Shown piece after piece: positions 1 to 8,098 of a stretch of 48,204 nucleotides of DNA. The stretch spans positions 1,107 to 49,310 of the forward strand of contig NZ_JWJD01000009.1 of assembly GCF_000820505.1 (NCBI RefSeq), in the 5' to 3' direction. Each line of letters starts with the position of its first letter. The stretch's first letter is position 1. The notes below the pieces were generated by a model, which searched no databases, had not been told where the DNA came from, and saw nothing but the letters and a program-made list of their open reading frames with translations. The position numbers were made by a program, and so were the translations under genes. The DNA is from Geoalkalibacter ferrihydriticus DSM 17813. GTDB lineage: Bacteria > Desulfobacterota > Desulfuromonadia > Desulfuromonadales > Geoalkalibacteraceae.

Positions 1-97
1 TGATGGCCGCGGTCAGGGTGGTCTTCCCATGGTCGACGTGGCCGATGGTGCCGATATTCACATGCGGTTTGTTTCTTTCGAATTTTGCTTTTGCCAT
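1..97 (-). CDS. tuf: Elongation factor Tu, N-terminal fragment (cut by window edge)
   Basis: The minus strand encodes the first 32 residues of EF-Tu, beginning [14 protein letters not shown] and reaching the P-loop GHVDHGKT of the GTP-binding domain. EF-Tu delivers aminoacyl-tRNA to the ribosome. A strong Shine-Dalgarno (GGGAGG) lies just upstream of the ATG at 97. The gene follows four tRNA genes in the order Thr-Tyr-Gly-Thr-tuf, the arrangement known from E. coli thrU-tyrU-glyT-thrT-tufB, so it is probably read from the promoter at 768-796. The rest of the gene lies outside the window. Confidence 0.97.
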   Translation of the reverse strand, partial: MAKAKFERNKPHVNIGTIGHVDHGKTTLTAAI

Positions 98-232
98 GAT
101 GTAAACCTCCCGTTACTTTTCGCGCATTCTTGGAGAATTGCTTATTGCCGGCACCAACGTCCGGACTCAAACTCAATAGTTACTCGTCAGCCAGAAATAA
201 AAAAAGAGAAAAGCATCCAAGACCCCCAAAAG

Positions 233-308
<76 letters not shown>

Positions 309-341
309 TCATCTCACCAAACGATGGAGATCTTGATAAAT

Positions 342-418
342 TGGAGCGGGAAACGGGACTCGAACCCGCGACCCTCAGCTTGGAAGGCTGACGCTCTAGC
401 CAACTGAGCTATTCCCGC
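342..418 (-). tRNA. tRNA-Gly (anticodon UCC)
   Basis: A 77-nt cloverleaf on the minus strand with encoded CCA. The acceptor GCGGGAA pairs with TTCCCGC, the D arm is AGCTCAGTTGG, and the loop reads TTCCAA with anticodon TCC. It lies between the tRNA-Tyr and the GGU tRNA-Thr in the tuf operon. Confidence 0.96.
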
Positions 419-542
419 CAAGATCCTAGCATACCTGCCTGAAGCGTTTTGGACTCCGCCCCGGCCATCGCCCCAGTTTACACGGCCCCAAAGGAACCTC
501 CTGAAAAAACGCCGACCGAACTTCATCCGGAATGCAAATTAG

Positions 543-627
<85 letters not shown>

Positions 628-680
628 AGAAGAAGTCTCTCTATATTTAATTGTTCAGGACTTTCGCCCCAACCGCCCTG

Positions 681-756
681 TGGAGCTGGCGACAGGAATC
701 GAACCCGCAACCTGCTGATTACAAGTCAGCTGCTCTACCAGTTGAGCTACGCCAGC
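681..756 (-). tRNA. tRNA-Thr (anticodon UGU)
   Basis: A 76-nt cloverleaf on the minus strand with encoded CCA. The acceptor GCTGGCG pairs with CGCCAGC. The anticodon stem GCTGA/TCAGC encloses CTTGTAA, giving anticodon TGT. It is the first gene of the tRNA-tuf operon, a few bases after the predicted transcription start. Confidence 0.96.
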
Positions 757-767
757 ATGGGCAGGGA

Positions 768-796
768 TATATACATCAGCGACACACATAATGCAA
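768..796 (-). promoter_or_regulatory. Sigma-70-type promoter of the tRNA-tuf operon
   Basis: On the minus strand TTGCAT (796-791) is followed after exactly 17 nt by TATATA (773-768). The start would fall near 761, just before the first tRNA at 756, as expected for a stable-RNA operon. Prediction by consensus only. Confidence 0.7.
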
Positions 797-877
797 GGAA
801 TAAATTCCTGCCAGGCGCCCGCATACTCAGCCCCTTGCGGCATGAGTGTGGACATTTACTCCATTTCCAGGGCCGTG

Positions 878-3121
878 TCAAGACCTTTGAGGTTTTTCCG
901 GTCTCTTTCTTTGTCCGGCAGTACCAAGGCGGATGGACGTTTCGGACGGGCCGGACATCTTAAGCAGCCAACATTTATGGATACCGGGCCTGCGACGGAA
1001 GTCCCAAGGAATTGTACTTTCGGTGACATCCTCCAGCTCAAGGTCGGCAAGAGCCTCCTTGTCCAGACGAAATCGACGCAGATTTGTGGAGAAAATAAGC
1101 ACTCCACCCGGTGCCAGCCGTCGCAGGGCCTGACGAATGAGCGTTACGTGGTCGCGTTGCACATCAAAAGTTGCCTCGCGATCCTTTGAATTTGAAAACG
1201 TCGGCGGATCGAGAAAAATCAGATCGAAGGACTCTTTGGCGCTTCCCAGCCAGGCAAGCACATCACAACGCTCCAAGCGGTGGGGACCTGCGCCGAAACC
1301 ATTGATTCGTAAATTTTTCTGCGCCCAGTCGAGATAGGTGCGGGAGGCGTCAACGGTCACCGTGGCAAGCGCCCCGCCCCGTGCGGCAAACACCGTGGCG
1401 GTGCCGGTGTAGCCGAAGAGGTTGAGAAAACGGCGCCCCTTTGCCATCTCCAGAATGCGCCTACGAATCGGCCGGTGATCAAGAAACAGGCCCGTGTCGA
1501 GATAATCGCTGAGATTGACGAGGAATCGGCAGGGGCCCTCTTCAACCTCGAAAAAATGCCCACTTTGTGCTGTTCGGCCGTATTGGTCAGCCCCCCTCTG
1601 CCGCCGGCGCTGCTTGAGAAACACCTGGTCGGCAGCCACGCCCAGGGCCTCGGGCACGACCCGCAGAACATCCTGCAGCCGGCGGCGGGCCTTGCCTGAG
1701 TCGACAGTGGCCGGCGCTTGGTACTCCTGCACATGAACTCGTCCCTGATAAAGATCGATAGCCACTGCATATTCGGGAAGGTCGGCATCGTAAACACGGT
1801 AACACCGGATACCTTCGCGCTCGGCCCAGCGCTGCGCAGCCTTGAAATTCTTGCGCAGACGATTGGCAAACATCTCGGCGGCCGCATCGCGGGGAGATTG
1901 CACAGGAGCCGACGCTGCGTGATCCTGTGTCTCGTGTTTCTGGGCCACAGGCGCACCAGGGTGCAGTTGGTAGTGAAGCAGTTTGGCACGGATGGGACCA
2001 TTGCGCAGAGAGTGTGTCCGCGTCGCTCGCAAACCAAGGTGACCGGCAAGCTCAGGATTTCCGCTCAACACCGAGAGCCGCCAGTTGCCGTAATAGCGCC
2101 GGCAGCAATCTCCCAGGCTGGCATAGACCGCCGCAAGACGGGTGGCATCATCAAGCCGCTCTCCGTAGGGAGGGTTGGTCAGGATCAACCCCCGCTCACC
2201 GCACTCGCCGCGCACGGCAGGAAGCCAGTTTGCAAACTCGGCCTGCTCAACGCGCAACTTTCCCGCCAGACCGGCGCCGGCCGCATTGGCCACAGCCGCG
2301 GCCACCACGCTCGGATCACGATCACAGCCCAGGATCAGGGGCAGACCCGCCTGCCCGGCACTGCGCCGCTGCGAAGCTTCATCCAGCAAGTTCCCCCAGG
2401 CTGCGGCGTCGTGACCTGCCCAATTAAGAAAGCCGAAATGCTCGCGAAAAATACCGGGCGCCACATCCGCGGCCATCAGTGCGCCCTCGATGAGCAGTGT
2501 ACCCGATCCGCACAGAGGATCGAGTAGCGCCTGCCCTTCACGTGCCGCCGCGGGCCATCCGGCGCGCAGCAGAATGGCGGCGGCGAGATTTTCCTTGAGG
2601 GGCGCTTGGCCGCCCTGCGTCCGGTAGCCGCGACGATAGAGTCCCTCTCCGGACAGATCGAGACACAAGGTCACGGCTTCGCCGTCAACCAGAGCGAATA
2701 TGCGAATCCCCGGCAGATTCACCTCCACCGAGGGACGCTGCCCGCAGCGGTCGCGGAAACGGTCGGCAACGCCATCCTTGACCCTGAGGGCTGCGAAACG
2801 CGAATGACTGATTTGCGAACGGTGCAGTGAGCAATCTACGGCAAAGGTGTCGCTGGGCGACATGTGATTTTCCCAGGCAAAATCGCGCGCGCCTGCGTAG
2901 AGTTGATCCGCACTGGTTGCCTGGAAACGCACCAGAGGCAGAAAAACACGGCTGGCGACACGCGACCAGAGGCAAATGCGATAGGCGGTCGCCAGGGATC
3001 CGAAAAAGGCGGCGCCCGAGCGGATTGAGCTGATGCGCTTTGCGCCCAGAGCATCGATTTCGGCCATCAGCAGATCTTCGGTGCCATGCGGTGCGGTAAC
3101 AAAAAATTCAAGATCGGTCAT
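878..3121 (-). CDS. rlmL: Bifunctional 23S rRNA (guanine) methyltransferase RlmKL
   Basis: A 747-residue fusion of two SAM-dependent rRNA methyltransferases. The N-terminal half (RlmL: m2G2445 in E. coli numbering) has a THUMP region at about 50-160, then a Rossmann methyltransferase with DPLCGSGT at 201-208 and the base-methylation motif NPPYGE at 316-321. The C-terminal half (RlmK: m7G2069) has the glycine loop NLFGYTGTAT and DPPTFSNSK. Length and order match the known fused family (about 700 residues). AGGGG lies a few bases upstream of the ATG at 3121. It stands alone between the tRNA operon and the cytochrome. Activities are inferred from family membership. Confidence 0.93.
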   Translation of the reverse strand: MTDLEFFVTAPHGTEDLLMAEIDALGAKRISSIRSGAAFFGSLATAYRICLWSRVASRVFLPLVRFQATSADQLYAGARDFAWENHMSPSDTFAVDCSLHRSQISHSRFAALRVKDGVADRFRDRCGQRPSVEVNLPGIRIFALVDGEAVTLCLDLSGEGLYRRGYRTQGGQAPLKENLAAAILLRAGWPAAAREGQALLDPLCGSGTLLIEGALMAADVAPGIFREHFGFLNWAGHDAAAWGNLLDEASQRRSAGQAGLPLILGCDRDPSVVAAAVANAAGAGLAGKLRVEQAEFANWLPAVRGECGERGLILTNPPYGERLDDATRLAAVYASLGDCCRRYYGNWRLSVLSGNPELAGHLGLRATRTHSLRNGPIRAKLLHYQLHPGAPVAQKHETQDHAASAPVQSPRDAAAEMFANRLRKNFKAAQRWAEREGIRCYRVYDADLPEYAVAIDLYQGRVHVQEYQAPATVDSGKARRRLQDVLRVVPEALGVAADQVFLKQRRRQRGADQYGRTAQSGHFFEVEEGPCRFLVNLSDYLDTGLFLDHRPIRRRILEMAKGRRFLNLFGYTGTATVFAARGGALATVTVDASRTYLDWAQKNLRINGFGAGPHRLERCDVLAWLGSAKESFDLIFLDPPTFSNSKDREATFDVQRDHVTLIRQALRRLAPGGVLIFSTNLRRFRLDKEALADLELEDVTESTIPWDFRRRPGIHKCWLLKMSGPSETSIRLGTAGQRKRPEKPQRS

Positions 3122-3423
3122 GATGCCCCTTCAGCAGCGCAGAGAAGCAAATCTCTGAGAGATACGCAGATTTATTGAAAAACGTGACTTTTCAGCATGG
3201 ACCGCAGAGTGCGGCGGCACCGTTGAACGTTGCAGCTGAATGGTTACAAAAAAAACAGGATCTCTTTCTACTCCAACTGGAAACCCGGCGTCAACATAGC
3301 CGCCCCTGGCTCCTCAACTCCCCTTAAGCACCAAGAGCATCAGTAGCCGAAACGGCAGATGAACTGGGAGGTGAAACGGGGCCACCTACAGGAGTTTTGT
3401 TGTTTTTTTCTCTTAGTTTGCAG
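3122..3423. other. Gene-free spacer between rlmKL and the cytochrome gene
   Basis: I see no convincing coding sequence here. It holds palindromic repeat copy A (3184-3247), described separately, and an A/T-rich stretch near 3245-3270 and 3400-3433. The terminator of the cytochrome gene closes the spacer at 3424-3455. No clear promoter for rlmKL was found. Confidence 0.6.
3184..3247. repeat. Intergenic palindromic repeat, copy A
   Basis: The element begins GTGAC-N3-TCAGC (3184-3196) and ends GCTGA-N3-GTTAC (3235-3247), so its ends are inverted repeats with one mismatch. The inside includes the imperfect hairpin around CCGCAGAGTGCGG. Related elements lie at 12605, 17512 and 30793. All are intergenic. 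Confidence 0.7.
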
Positions 3424-3455
3424 AAGAAAAAAAGGCCCGCCGACAAGGGCGGGCC
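3424..3455 (-). terminator. Rho-independent terminator of the cytochrome gene
   Basis: On the minus strand GGCCCGCC and GGCGGGCC (3455-3448 and 3441-3434) form a perfect 8-bp stem with a 6-nt loop, followed by a seven-T run. It lies about 100 bp past the cytochrome stop codon. The stem is identical to that of the terminator at 6384-6410. Confidence 0.9.
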
Positions 3456-3550
3456 TCACATAGGACACACAGCATAAACGACCGGGGCCGACTATGACAG
3501 TGCAATACGTGCTCTAAACACTCTCGCTTTGAAATCTCAAGCTGCGCTCC

Positions 3551-5758
3551 TTAACGACGGGAACCGTGGCGGGAGTCGCCGCCTGAATCGTCGCTATCCT
3601 TCGGCTCTTCAGCGCCAAGATCGGGAAAGGCGGGCACCGAGTAATTCTTGCCGTTATGCTCGATAGTGACCATGCTGAAATCCAAGTTTGTCCTTTGCGA
3701 TCCGCCCCTGCGGCCGCTGAACTGGGAACTGAAAAGGTTGAACAAGCCGCGCCCGGCTCCACCGCCGCTGCGATCACCCCAGCCCCTGGAACGCCCGCTG
3801 GAACTACCCGAGGGCATTGCGTGGAAGGGCGTGGTGATATGGCAAGCAGCGCAGGCACCGTAATTCTGAATCGGGCCGCCCTTGTCATGCATGTAACGGC
3901 CATGGCACTCGCGACAGGCCGCCTGCTGAGGACGGTCCATGGCCCACTCCGGCACCTGATGACAATAAGCACAATCGCCGGCCTGGGACTGAGCGGAATC
4001 ATGGTGAGGATTGTCGCTGTGGCAGGACGCACAGGATGTCGCGGAACTAGCGCTCTGGTGGCAAACGGTGCAGTCGCCCGCGACGCCCAGCAAGGGCTCA
4101 CCATGGTGTATTTCAGGAATAGCTGCGGTATGGCAATCCTGACAACTGTCTCCCGAGGTCACAATTGTGCTATGGCAGGCCGTGCAATCGCCGCTTACCG
4201 CCGCGGGCTGCCCATGGTGATCCGGGCTGCCGTGACAAGCCGCGCAACCAATGTTGATCGGCTCAGCGCCGGTGTGACAGAAGACACATTGGCCCAGTTC
4301 AAAGAGATTGGTCGCATGATGGCGCTCACCGGCCATAGGCGAGCCCGATTCGAAATGACAGGCAGAACACTCAAGCCCGCCCATGTCGGCACCAACATGG
4401 CAGGAAGCACAATCCCCCATCTGGGCCGGGATGGTCATGTGGTGCAGATCGTTGATGGCGGGCTGACCGCCGCCGGTGTGACAACCCTGACAATCCAGAA
4501 GGGTATAGTCGGCACCGACGTGACACACCGTGCACTGGCCCTGCAACGCCAAATCGAAGGCATGGTGGCGATCCCCCACACTGCCGTCGCCTGAATCGTG
4601 GCAGGCGCTACAGGTCTGCGTGTCCAGAGCGGCCCCGACATGACACAGGGTACAGTTGTCGCTGAAGAAAGCCTCGGTGGTATGATGCGCTTCCACGATG
4701 GAGCCACTGTCCACCACCGTCGTGTGACAATGAACGCAGGCCTCAGGAGTGGGCATGCCCAACCTGAAAACCGGTGTGAATTCGTACTGATGGCAGTCGA
4801 AGCAATCCAGGCCGTAACCTGTGAGAATCACGCCCTCGTGGTGGCGGTTGCTCTCGAAAGTCGGGAAACTGTGGCAACTGGCGCAACCGCTGGCGGAGGT
4901 CATCTGCGTATGGCAACTGGTGCAATCAAAGCCACCGGCGGCGGCGATCTGATGATGCTGGTCACGCGTTGAATCACCGCCGTGGCAGCTCTGGCAGCCC
5001 GTCTCAGGTTGCAACAGGGTATGACAACTGGTGCAATCAAGGTTCTGGCCGGCTGCATAAGAGTGGTGAGCGTCTTGCGCCGAGCCCGCTTGATGGCAGC
5101 TCTGACAACTGGCGGTGACGACGATATCGCTATGGCAGGAAGAGCAGGACATGCCATCCGTCTCAACCAGGTCATGATGGCGCTCGCGCACCGAACCGGC
5201 ATGACAGCTCTGACAACTGGTGTCGGCGGACATGGTGGTATGGCAGGCGACACAGGATACGCCGGCTGAGGCGATTTCATGATGGCGGTTCTGGGTTTTT
5301 CCCTGATGACAGCTCAGACAATCCCCCAGATCACCAACCCCGGTGTGACAGGCGGCGCAGTTGCCGACCAGGGCATCGGGCACCTCATGATGAACATTTT
5401 CCAAGCCGAAGCCGTGGCAGCTCGAGCAGTCTCCCTCGGTGGTAAAGCCATCGTGGCAGCGGAAACACTCTCCTTGAAAATACCAGGGCGTTTCATGGTG
5501 GCGCGCGGCCACATCACCGCCATGGCATTCAGAACAATTGATGATAGGCGCAGTACCTCCCGAGCCGCCGCTGCCGCCGGACCCTGAGCCACTATCCCAG
5601 GAGCTGTCGTCGCCGCTGGAACTACGGTCGCGGGAACCGCCCCAGGCCCAGCCTCCCGATGCGCTGGACAGCACCAGCATTGCGGCGAACAGGCCACAGA
5701 CGAGCCAACCTGTGCGCCGCAGAAAAGCTAACCTCCCAAACCTCTCCATATCCCTCAT
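3551..5758 (-). CDS. Exported 30-heme c-type cytochrome with repeated two-heme modules
   Basis: A 735-residue protein with 30 CXXCH heme-attachment motifs between residues about 75 and 640, roughly one per 19 residues. A signal peptide (residues 1-40; hydrophobic LVCGLFAAMLVL) predicts Sec export, and a Ser/Gly-rich linker precedes the first heme. The motifs run in pairs, each pair followed by a His-His doublet (RHHE, VHHE, DHHG and so on, 14 doublets), which could supply distal heme ligands. The last 95 residues are heme-free and rich in Gly, Ser and Arg. The start at 5758 is preferred because AAAGGAG lies 9 nt upstream; an ATG 14 codons earlier has no ribosome site. It is monocistronic, with its own terminator. 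A role in periplasmic or extracellular electron transfer is inferred; I cannot match it to a named Omc protein. Confidence 0.95.
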   Translation of the reverse strand: MRDMERFGRLAFLRRTGWLVCGLFAAMLVLSSASGGWAWGGSRDRSSSGDDSSWDSGSGSGGSGGSGGTAPIINCSECHGGDVAARHHETPWYFQGECFRCHDGFTTEGDCSSCHGFGLENVHHEVPDALVGNCAACHTGVGDLGDCLSCHQGKTQNRHHEIASAGVSCVACHTTMSADTSCQSCHAGSVRERHHDLVETDGMSCSSCHSDIVVTASCQSCHQAGSAQDAHHSYAAGQNLDCTSCHTLLQPETGCQSCHGGDSTRDQHHQIAAAGGFDCTSCHTQMTSASGCASCHSFPTFESNRHHEGVILTGYGLDCFDCHQYEFTPVFRLGMPTPEACVHCHTTVVDSGSIVEAHHTTEAFFSDNCTLCHVGAALDTQTCSACHDSGDGSVGDRHHAFDLALQGQCTVCHVGADYTLLDCQGCHTGGGQPAINDLHHMTIPAQMGDCASCHVGADMGGLECSACHFESGSPMAGERHHATNLFELGQCVFCHTGAEPINIGCAACHGSPDHHGQPAAVSGDCTACHSTIVTSGDSCQDCHTAAIPEIHHGEPLLGVAGDCTVCHQSASSATSCASCHSDNPHHDSAQSQAGDCAYCHQVPEWAMDRPQQAACRECHGRYMHDKGGPIQNYGACAACHITTPFHAMPSGSSSGRSRGWGDRSGGGAGRGLFNLFSSQFSGRRGGSQRTNLDFSMVTIEHNGKNYSVPAFPDLGAEEPKDSDDSGGDSRHGSRR

Positions 5759-6275
5759 ACTCCCGTCTCCTTTCTGCGCAATCCGGCAGAACTGTCCCAA
5801 AAACCCCTTACAACATATAAACCTGAAGAATAGCTATGTGCCCGGCGCACCAAGAAAAATTACTCAAATGGCTATTCGGAAGGCATTGAATCCGGGAGGA
5901 TCTGCGTTATTTCATGGGCAGGCACAGACCGACCGGAAAGAAAAAGACAAAGCACAAGCTACTGAACTTCAACCCGGCAAGTCAACGCAAAACCTCTAAT
6001 GAACGAGGCTCGCGTGGGGGACAAAAGTCGCCCTGACAGATGATTTCAAGCACAGAAAAAAATGACCCAATGATAAAAAGCAAAACTTCCCTTTAGGCCC
6101 TTTTGCTGCGCGCACCGCGACTCCCTGCAGACTATCCGCCCAAATCCCTGGCTCAACCCAAATGAGCAATAAACAGTCCTGTTCAGAAGTAGGCATTTGG
6201 CGCTTCCTTATTTTCCAGGAAACAACCTAATCAATACCGACAAAACCTAAGGGATAAACAGCAGTACGCATAAAA
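5759..6275. other. Long gene-free spacer upstream of the cytochrome gene
   Basis: About 520 bp without a supportable gene. It contains the cytochrome ribosome site (AAAGGAG near 5772) and presumably its promoter and leader. I looked for a c-di-GMP (GEMM) riboswitch signature on the minus strand and did not find one, and no clear -35/-10 or -24/-12 pair stood out. The lower GC content of 5800-6290 fits a regulatory region. Confidence 0.5.
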
Positions 6276-6372
6276 TTATTTTTTATTTATTTTTCGCCAG
6301 TGGTATGGTGGCCTGGCTTTCATTTCGCCGGAGGACGGCGCTTCCGCCATAAATTTCCGGTGAAGGCTGGCG
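6276..6372. other. Possible structured element with a 24-codon minus-strand reading frame
   Basis: CGCCAG (6295-6300) pairs with CTGGCG (6367-6372), and inside lies a second perfect hairpin CGCCG-gagga-CGGCG (6326-6340). On the minus strand an open frame from ATG 6350 to TAA 6276 encodes a short basic peptide whose end reads MKARPPYHWRKINKK. No good ribosome site precedes it. It could be a structured RNA, a remnant of a mobile element or chance; I do not recognise it. Confidence 0.3.
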
Positions 6373-6383
6373 CCCCCCAACAC

Positions 6384-6410
6384 AAAAAGGCCCGCCGGTA
6401 AAGGCGGGCC
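6384..6410 (-). terminator. Rho-independent terminator of the CheY/CheX-like pair
   Basis: On the minus strand the perfect 8-bp stem GGCCCGCC/GGCGGGCC (6410-6403 with 6396-6389) with loop TTTACC is followed by five T. It lies 36 bp past the stop codon of the CheX-like gene. Confidence 0.9.
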
Positions 6411-6445
6411 TGGCATGGTGCATAATCATCTAGGAGGGCCTCAGG

Positions 6446-7312
6446 CTAGGCGGGAATCCACAATGAGAGCTCCGCTTCTTCACCATCGGCCAAATACAAG
6501 GGGAAGCACAGAGCACAAAATTCAGCGGGGACGGAATTGTGTTGACGACTTTCCGCAAAGATTACCGGGGGGTTGATCTCGAGGGTGTGTCCGAGTTGGG
6601 CGCCCTTAGCGACGATATTGCCGCAGACGATGTTGATGAATTCCATCAGGGTATCCTCGAGTACCTCCTTGGGCTCAGCGGACACGTCAGCTTCCTTGAG
6701 AATGGCCCGCGCGATGGCCTGTTGCACCCCGGACGTTACTGAGAGCAGGTAGCGGCCCTGCAGGCTTCCGGAAAAATCCATGGCCGCCGCCACATGCTTG
6801 GCATCAAAGCTTTGCGCCAGGACACAGGGCCCGGGCCGGAAAGAAAGATTGGCGACCCGGGTGAGCATTTTGTAGGTCAGATCGGCCGCCATTTCCCAGA
6901 ATTGCGGATTGCTCACCCCCTCGGGGATCACCAGGCGCGTGGCCAGATAGGGGGCCTGATCGACTTTGAACTCATCCAACAGGGTCGTGACCCGCTCGGC
7001 ATCCAGGGCACCGATCTTGACCAGTGCCTCGCCGATATAGAGGTGGTTGTTTTTCTGCCGAGTGAGAATCTGCTGCATCTGCTCGGAGGAAAGAATTCCA
7101 AGCTTGACCGCCATGTCGCCAAAGCGCAGATCCTCTCCGCGCTGGGCATCATGCACACGCTCCACGTCAGCCTCGTTGATCAATCCCATGTCAAGCGCCA
7201 TCTCGCCGAACTTGAGATTGGTGCGTTCCTGCAAATCGATAGCCTCCAGAAGCTTCTGGGGGTTGACCACACCCCGTTCCACAAGAAACTGCCCAAAAAA
7301 TTTAACCGCCAT
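6446..7312 (-). CDS. CheX-like protein with N-terminal MshEN-like repeats
   Basis: A 288-residue soluble protein. The first 120 residues hold three repeats of the type FGxxLVxxGxV/FGEMAxDMGLI/FGDMAVKLGIL/IGEALVKIGAL, resembling the MshEN (GspE N-terminal) motif that in some proteins binds c-di-GMP. The C-terminal half (about 130-288) resembles CheX/CheC phosphatases: E224-x2-N227 followed by G231-N232 fits their active-site helix. It is transcribed 59 bp after a CheY-like regulator, so dephosphorylation of that regulator is the natural guess. Domain assignments are by motif only. Confidence 0.8.
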   Translation of the reverse strand: MAVKFFGQFLVERGVVNPQKLLEAIDLQERTNLKFGEMALDMGLINEADVERVHDAQRGEDLRFGDMAVKLGILSSEQMQQILTRQKNNHLYIGEALVKIGALDAERVTTLLDEFKVDQAPYLATRLVIPEGVSNPQFWEMAADLTYKMLTRVANLSFRPGPCVLAQSFDAKHVAAAMDFSGSLQGRYLLSVTSGVQQAIARAILKEADVSAEPKEVLEDTLMEFINIVCGNIVAKGAQLGHTLEINPPVIFAESRQHNSVPAEFCALCFPLYLADGEEAELSLWIPA

Positions 7313-7371
7313 AGATCCACCTCTGGATAAAAAATTCGACTCAGGATCCGCACTGCCCCAAAATGCCGGCG

Positions 7372-7731
7372 TCAGACCTCACTCAAAATCTGCAGCACGT
7401 TATCAGCCTCGAAGGGCTTGGAGATTACATTGAGCGCGCCGAGACGCAGAGCTTCGGTGAACTTGTCGCCGACGCCGCCCAGGGATGTCACCATGACCAC
7501 CTTGACGTTGCGATTCATGGCGACCAGATTGCGCAATGCGGTCAGGCCGTCCATGACCGGCATATTCATGTCCATGCATACCAGATCGGGGCGATGCACC
7601 TGATACATCTTGAGCGCTTCGGCACCGTTTTTGGCATGCCCGACCACTTCGAACCGGCCGCTGCCGGTTACGATCTTTTCAAGCTGCCGGGCGACGGAAA
7701 TACTGTCGTCCACAATCAGCAAACGCTTCAT
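7372..7731 (-). CDS. Single-domain CheY-like response regulator
   Basis: A 119-residue receiver with no output domain. It has the acidic pair D8-D9, phosphoacceptor D54 (in CMDMNMPVMDG), T/S in VMVTSLGG and the conserved Lys in SKPFE. The start at 7731 gives the normal receiver N-terminus MKRLLIVDDS. It leads a two-gene operon with the CheX-like gene, under the promoter at 7834-7862. It probably acts by protein-protein contact; the cognate kinase is not in the neighbourhood. Confidence 0.92.
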   Translation of the reverse strand: MKRLLIVDDSISVARQLEKIVTGSGRFEVVGHAKNGAEALKMYQVHRPDLVCMDMNMPVMDGLTALRNLVAMNRNVKVVMVTSLGGVGDKFTEALRLGALNVISKPFEADNVLQILSEV

Positions 7732-7833
7732 AACGGGCCTCCTACCTGTACGAGCCGGGAGATTCGCAGGGAACCCTTCCCTGCCATGCACCGGATCATT
7801 AAAACACCTACCAGCTTGGATAATTACACGCTA

Positions 7834-7862
7834 TTAATATCCCAAGAAATCACAACTGTCAA
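7834..7862 (-). promoter_or_regulatory. Sigma-70-type promoter of the CheY/CheX-like operon
   Basis: On the minus strand a perfect TTGACA (7862-7857) is followed after 17 nt by TATTAA (7839-7834). The start would lie near 7827, about 95 nt before the receiver ATG. Confidence 0.7.
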
Positions 7863-7889
7863 TAAATTTTTTTAATGACTTAGGCCGGA

Positions 7890-7947
7890 ATCCTTGAGAT
7901 CCGACCGGCCAAGCACTTAAACTCTTGCCCAGCCGGATCTCAAGGAT
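7890..7947. repeat. Perfect 14-bp inverted repeat
   Basis: ATCCTTGAGATCCG (7890-7903) and its exact complement CGGATCTCAAGGAT (7934-7947) are separated by 30 bp. It lies just upstream of the CheY/CheX promoter as read on the minus strand. It could be a long hairpin ending the rlmB transcript, although no T run follows on either strand directly, or a regulator binding site. Confidence 0.6.
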
Positions 7948-8098
7948 CCAGGTTAGAGGATGATAGGTGAAAGAGAATTTCGCTTCACACGCCGGCTGCT
8001 CAGAACGCCGGCGTCAAGGGCCGGACGAATTCATCACCGGCGTGGCCGGGGTGTGCCGGACGCCGGATAGCCGGATGCACAGTTACGAGCGGGAAAGG

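Larger units (their letters stand above)
7732..8098. other. Spacer between rlmB and the CheY-like gene
   Basis: No gene is supported in these 367 bp. The spacer carries the promoter at 7834-7862, the 14-bp perfect inverted repeat at 7890-7947 and, at about 7990-8080, a GC-rich part in which GCCGG recurs many times and may fold as an RNA end for the rlmB operon. Confidence 0.5.

Noticed and set aside
3656-5587. Open frames opposite the cytochrome gene
   Set aside because: They mirror the repetitive CXXCH coding on the other strand and show no ribosome sites or family features.
5759-6275. c-di-GMP (GEMM) riboswitch before the cytochrome gene
   Set aside because: Such riboswitches are frequent before Geobacter cytochromes, so I looked on the minus strand, but the conserved GCAAAGCC core and paired hairpins are absent.
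7990-8080. Repeat array of GCCGG units
   Set aside because: The motif recurs without fixed spacing; it looks like GC-rich sequence with local hairpins rather than an array.
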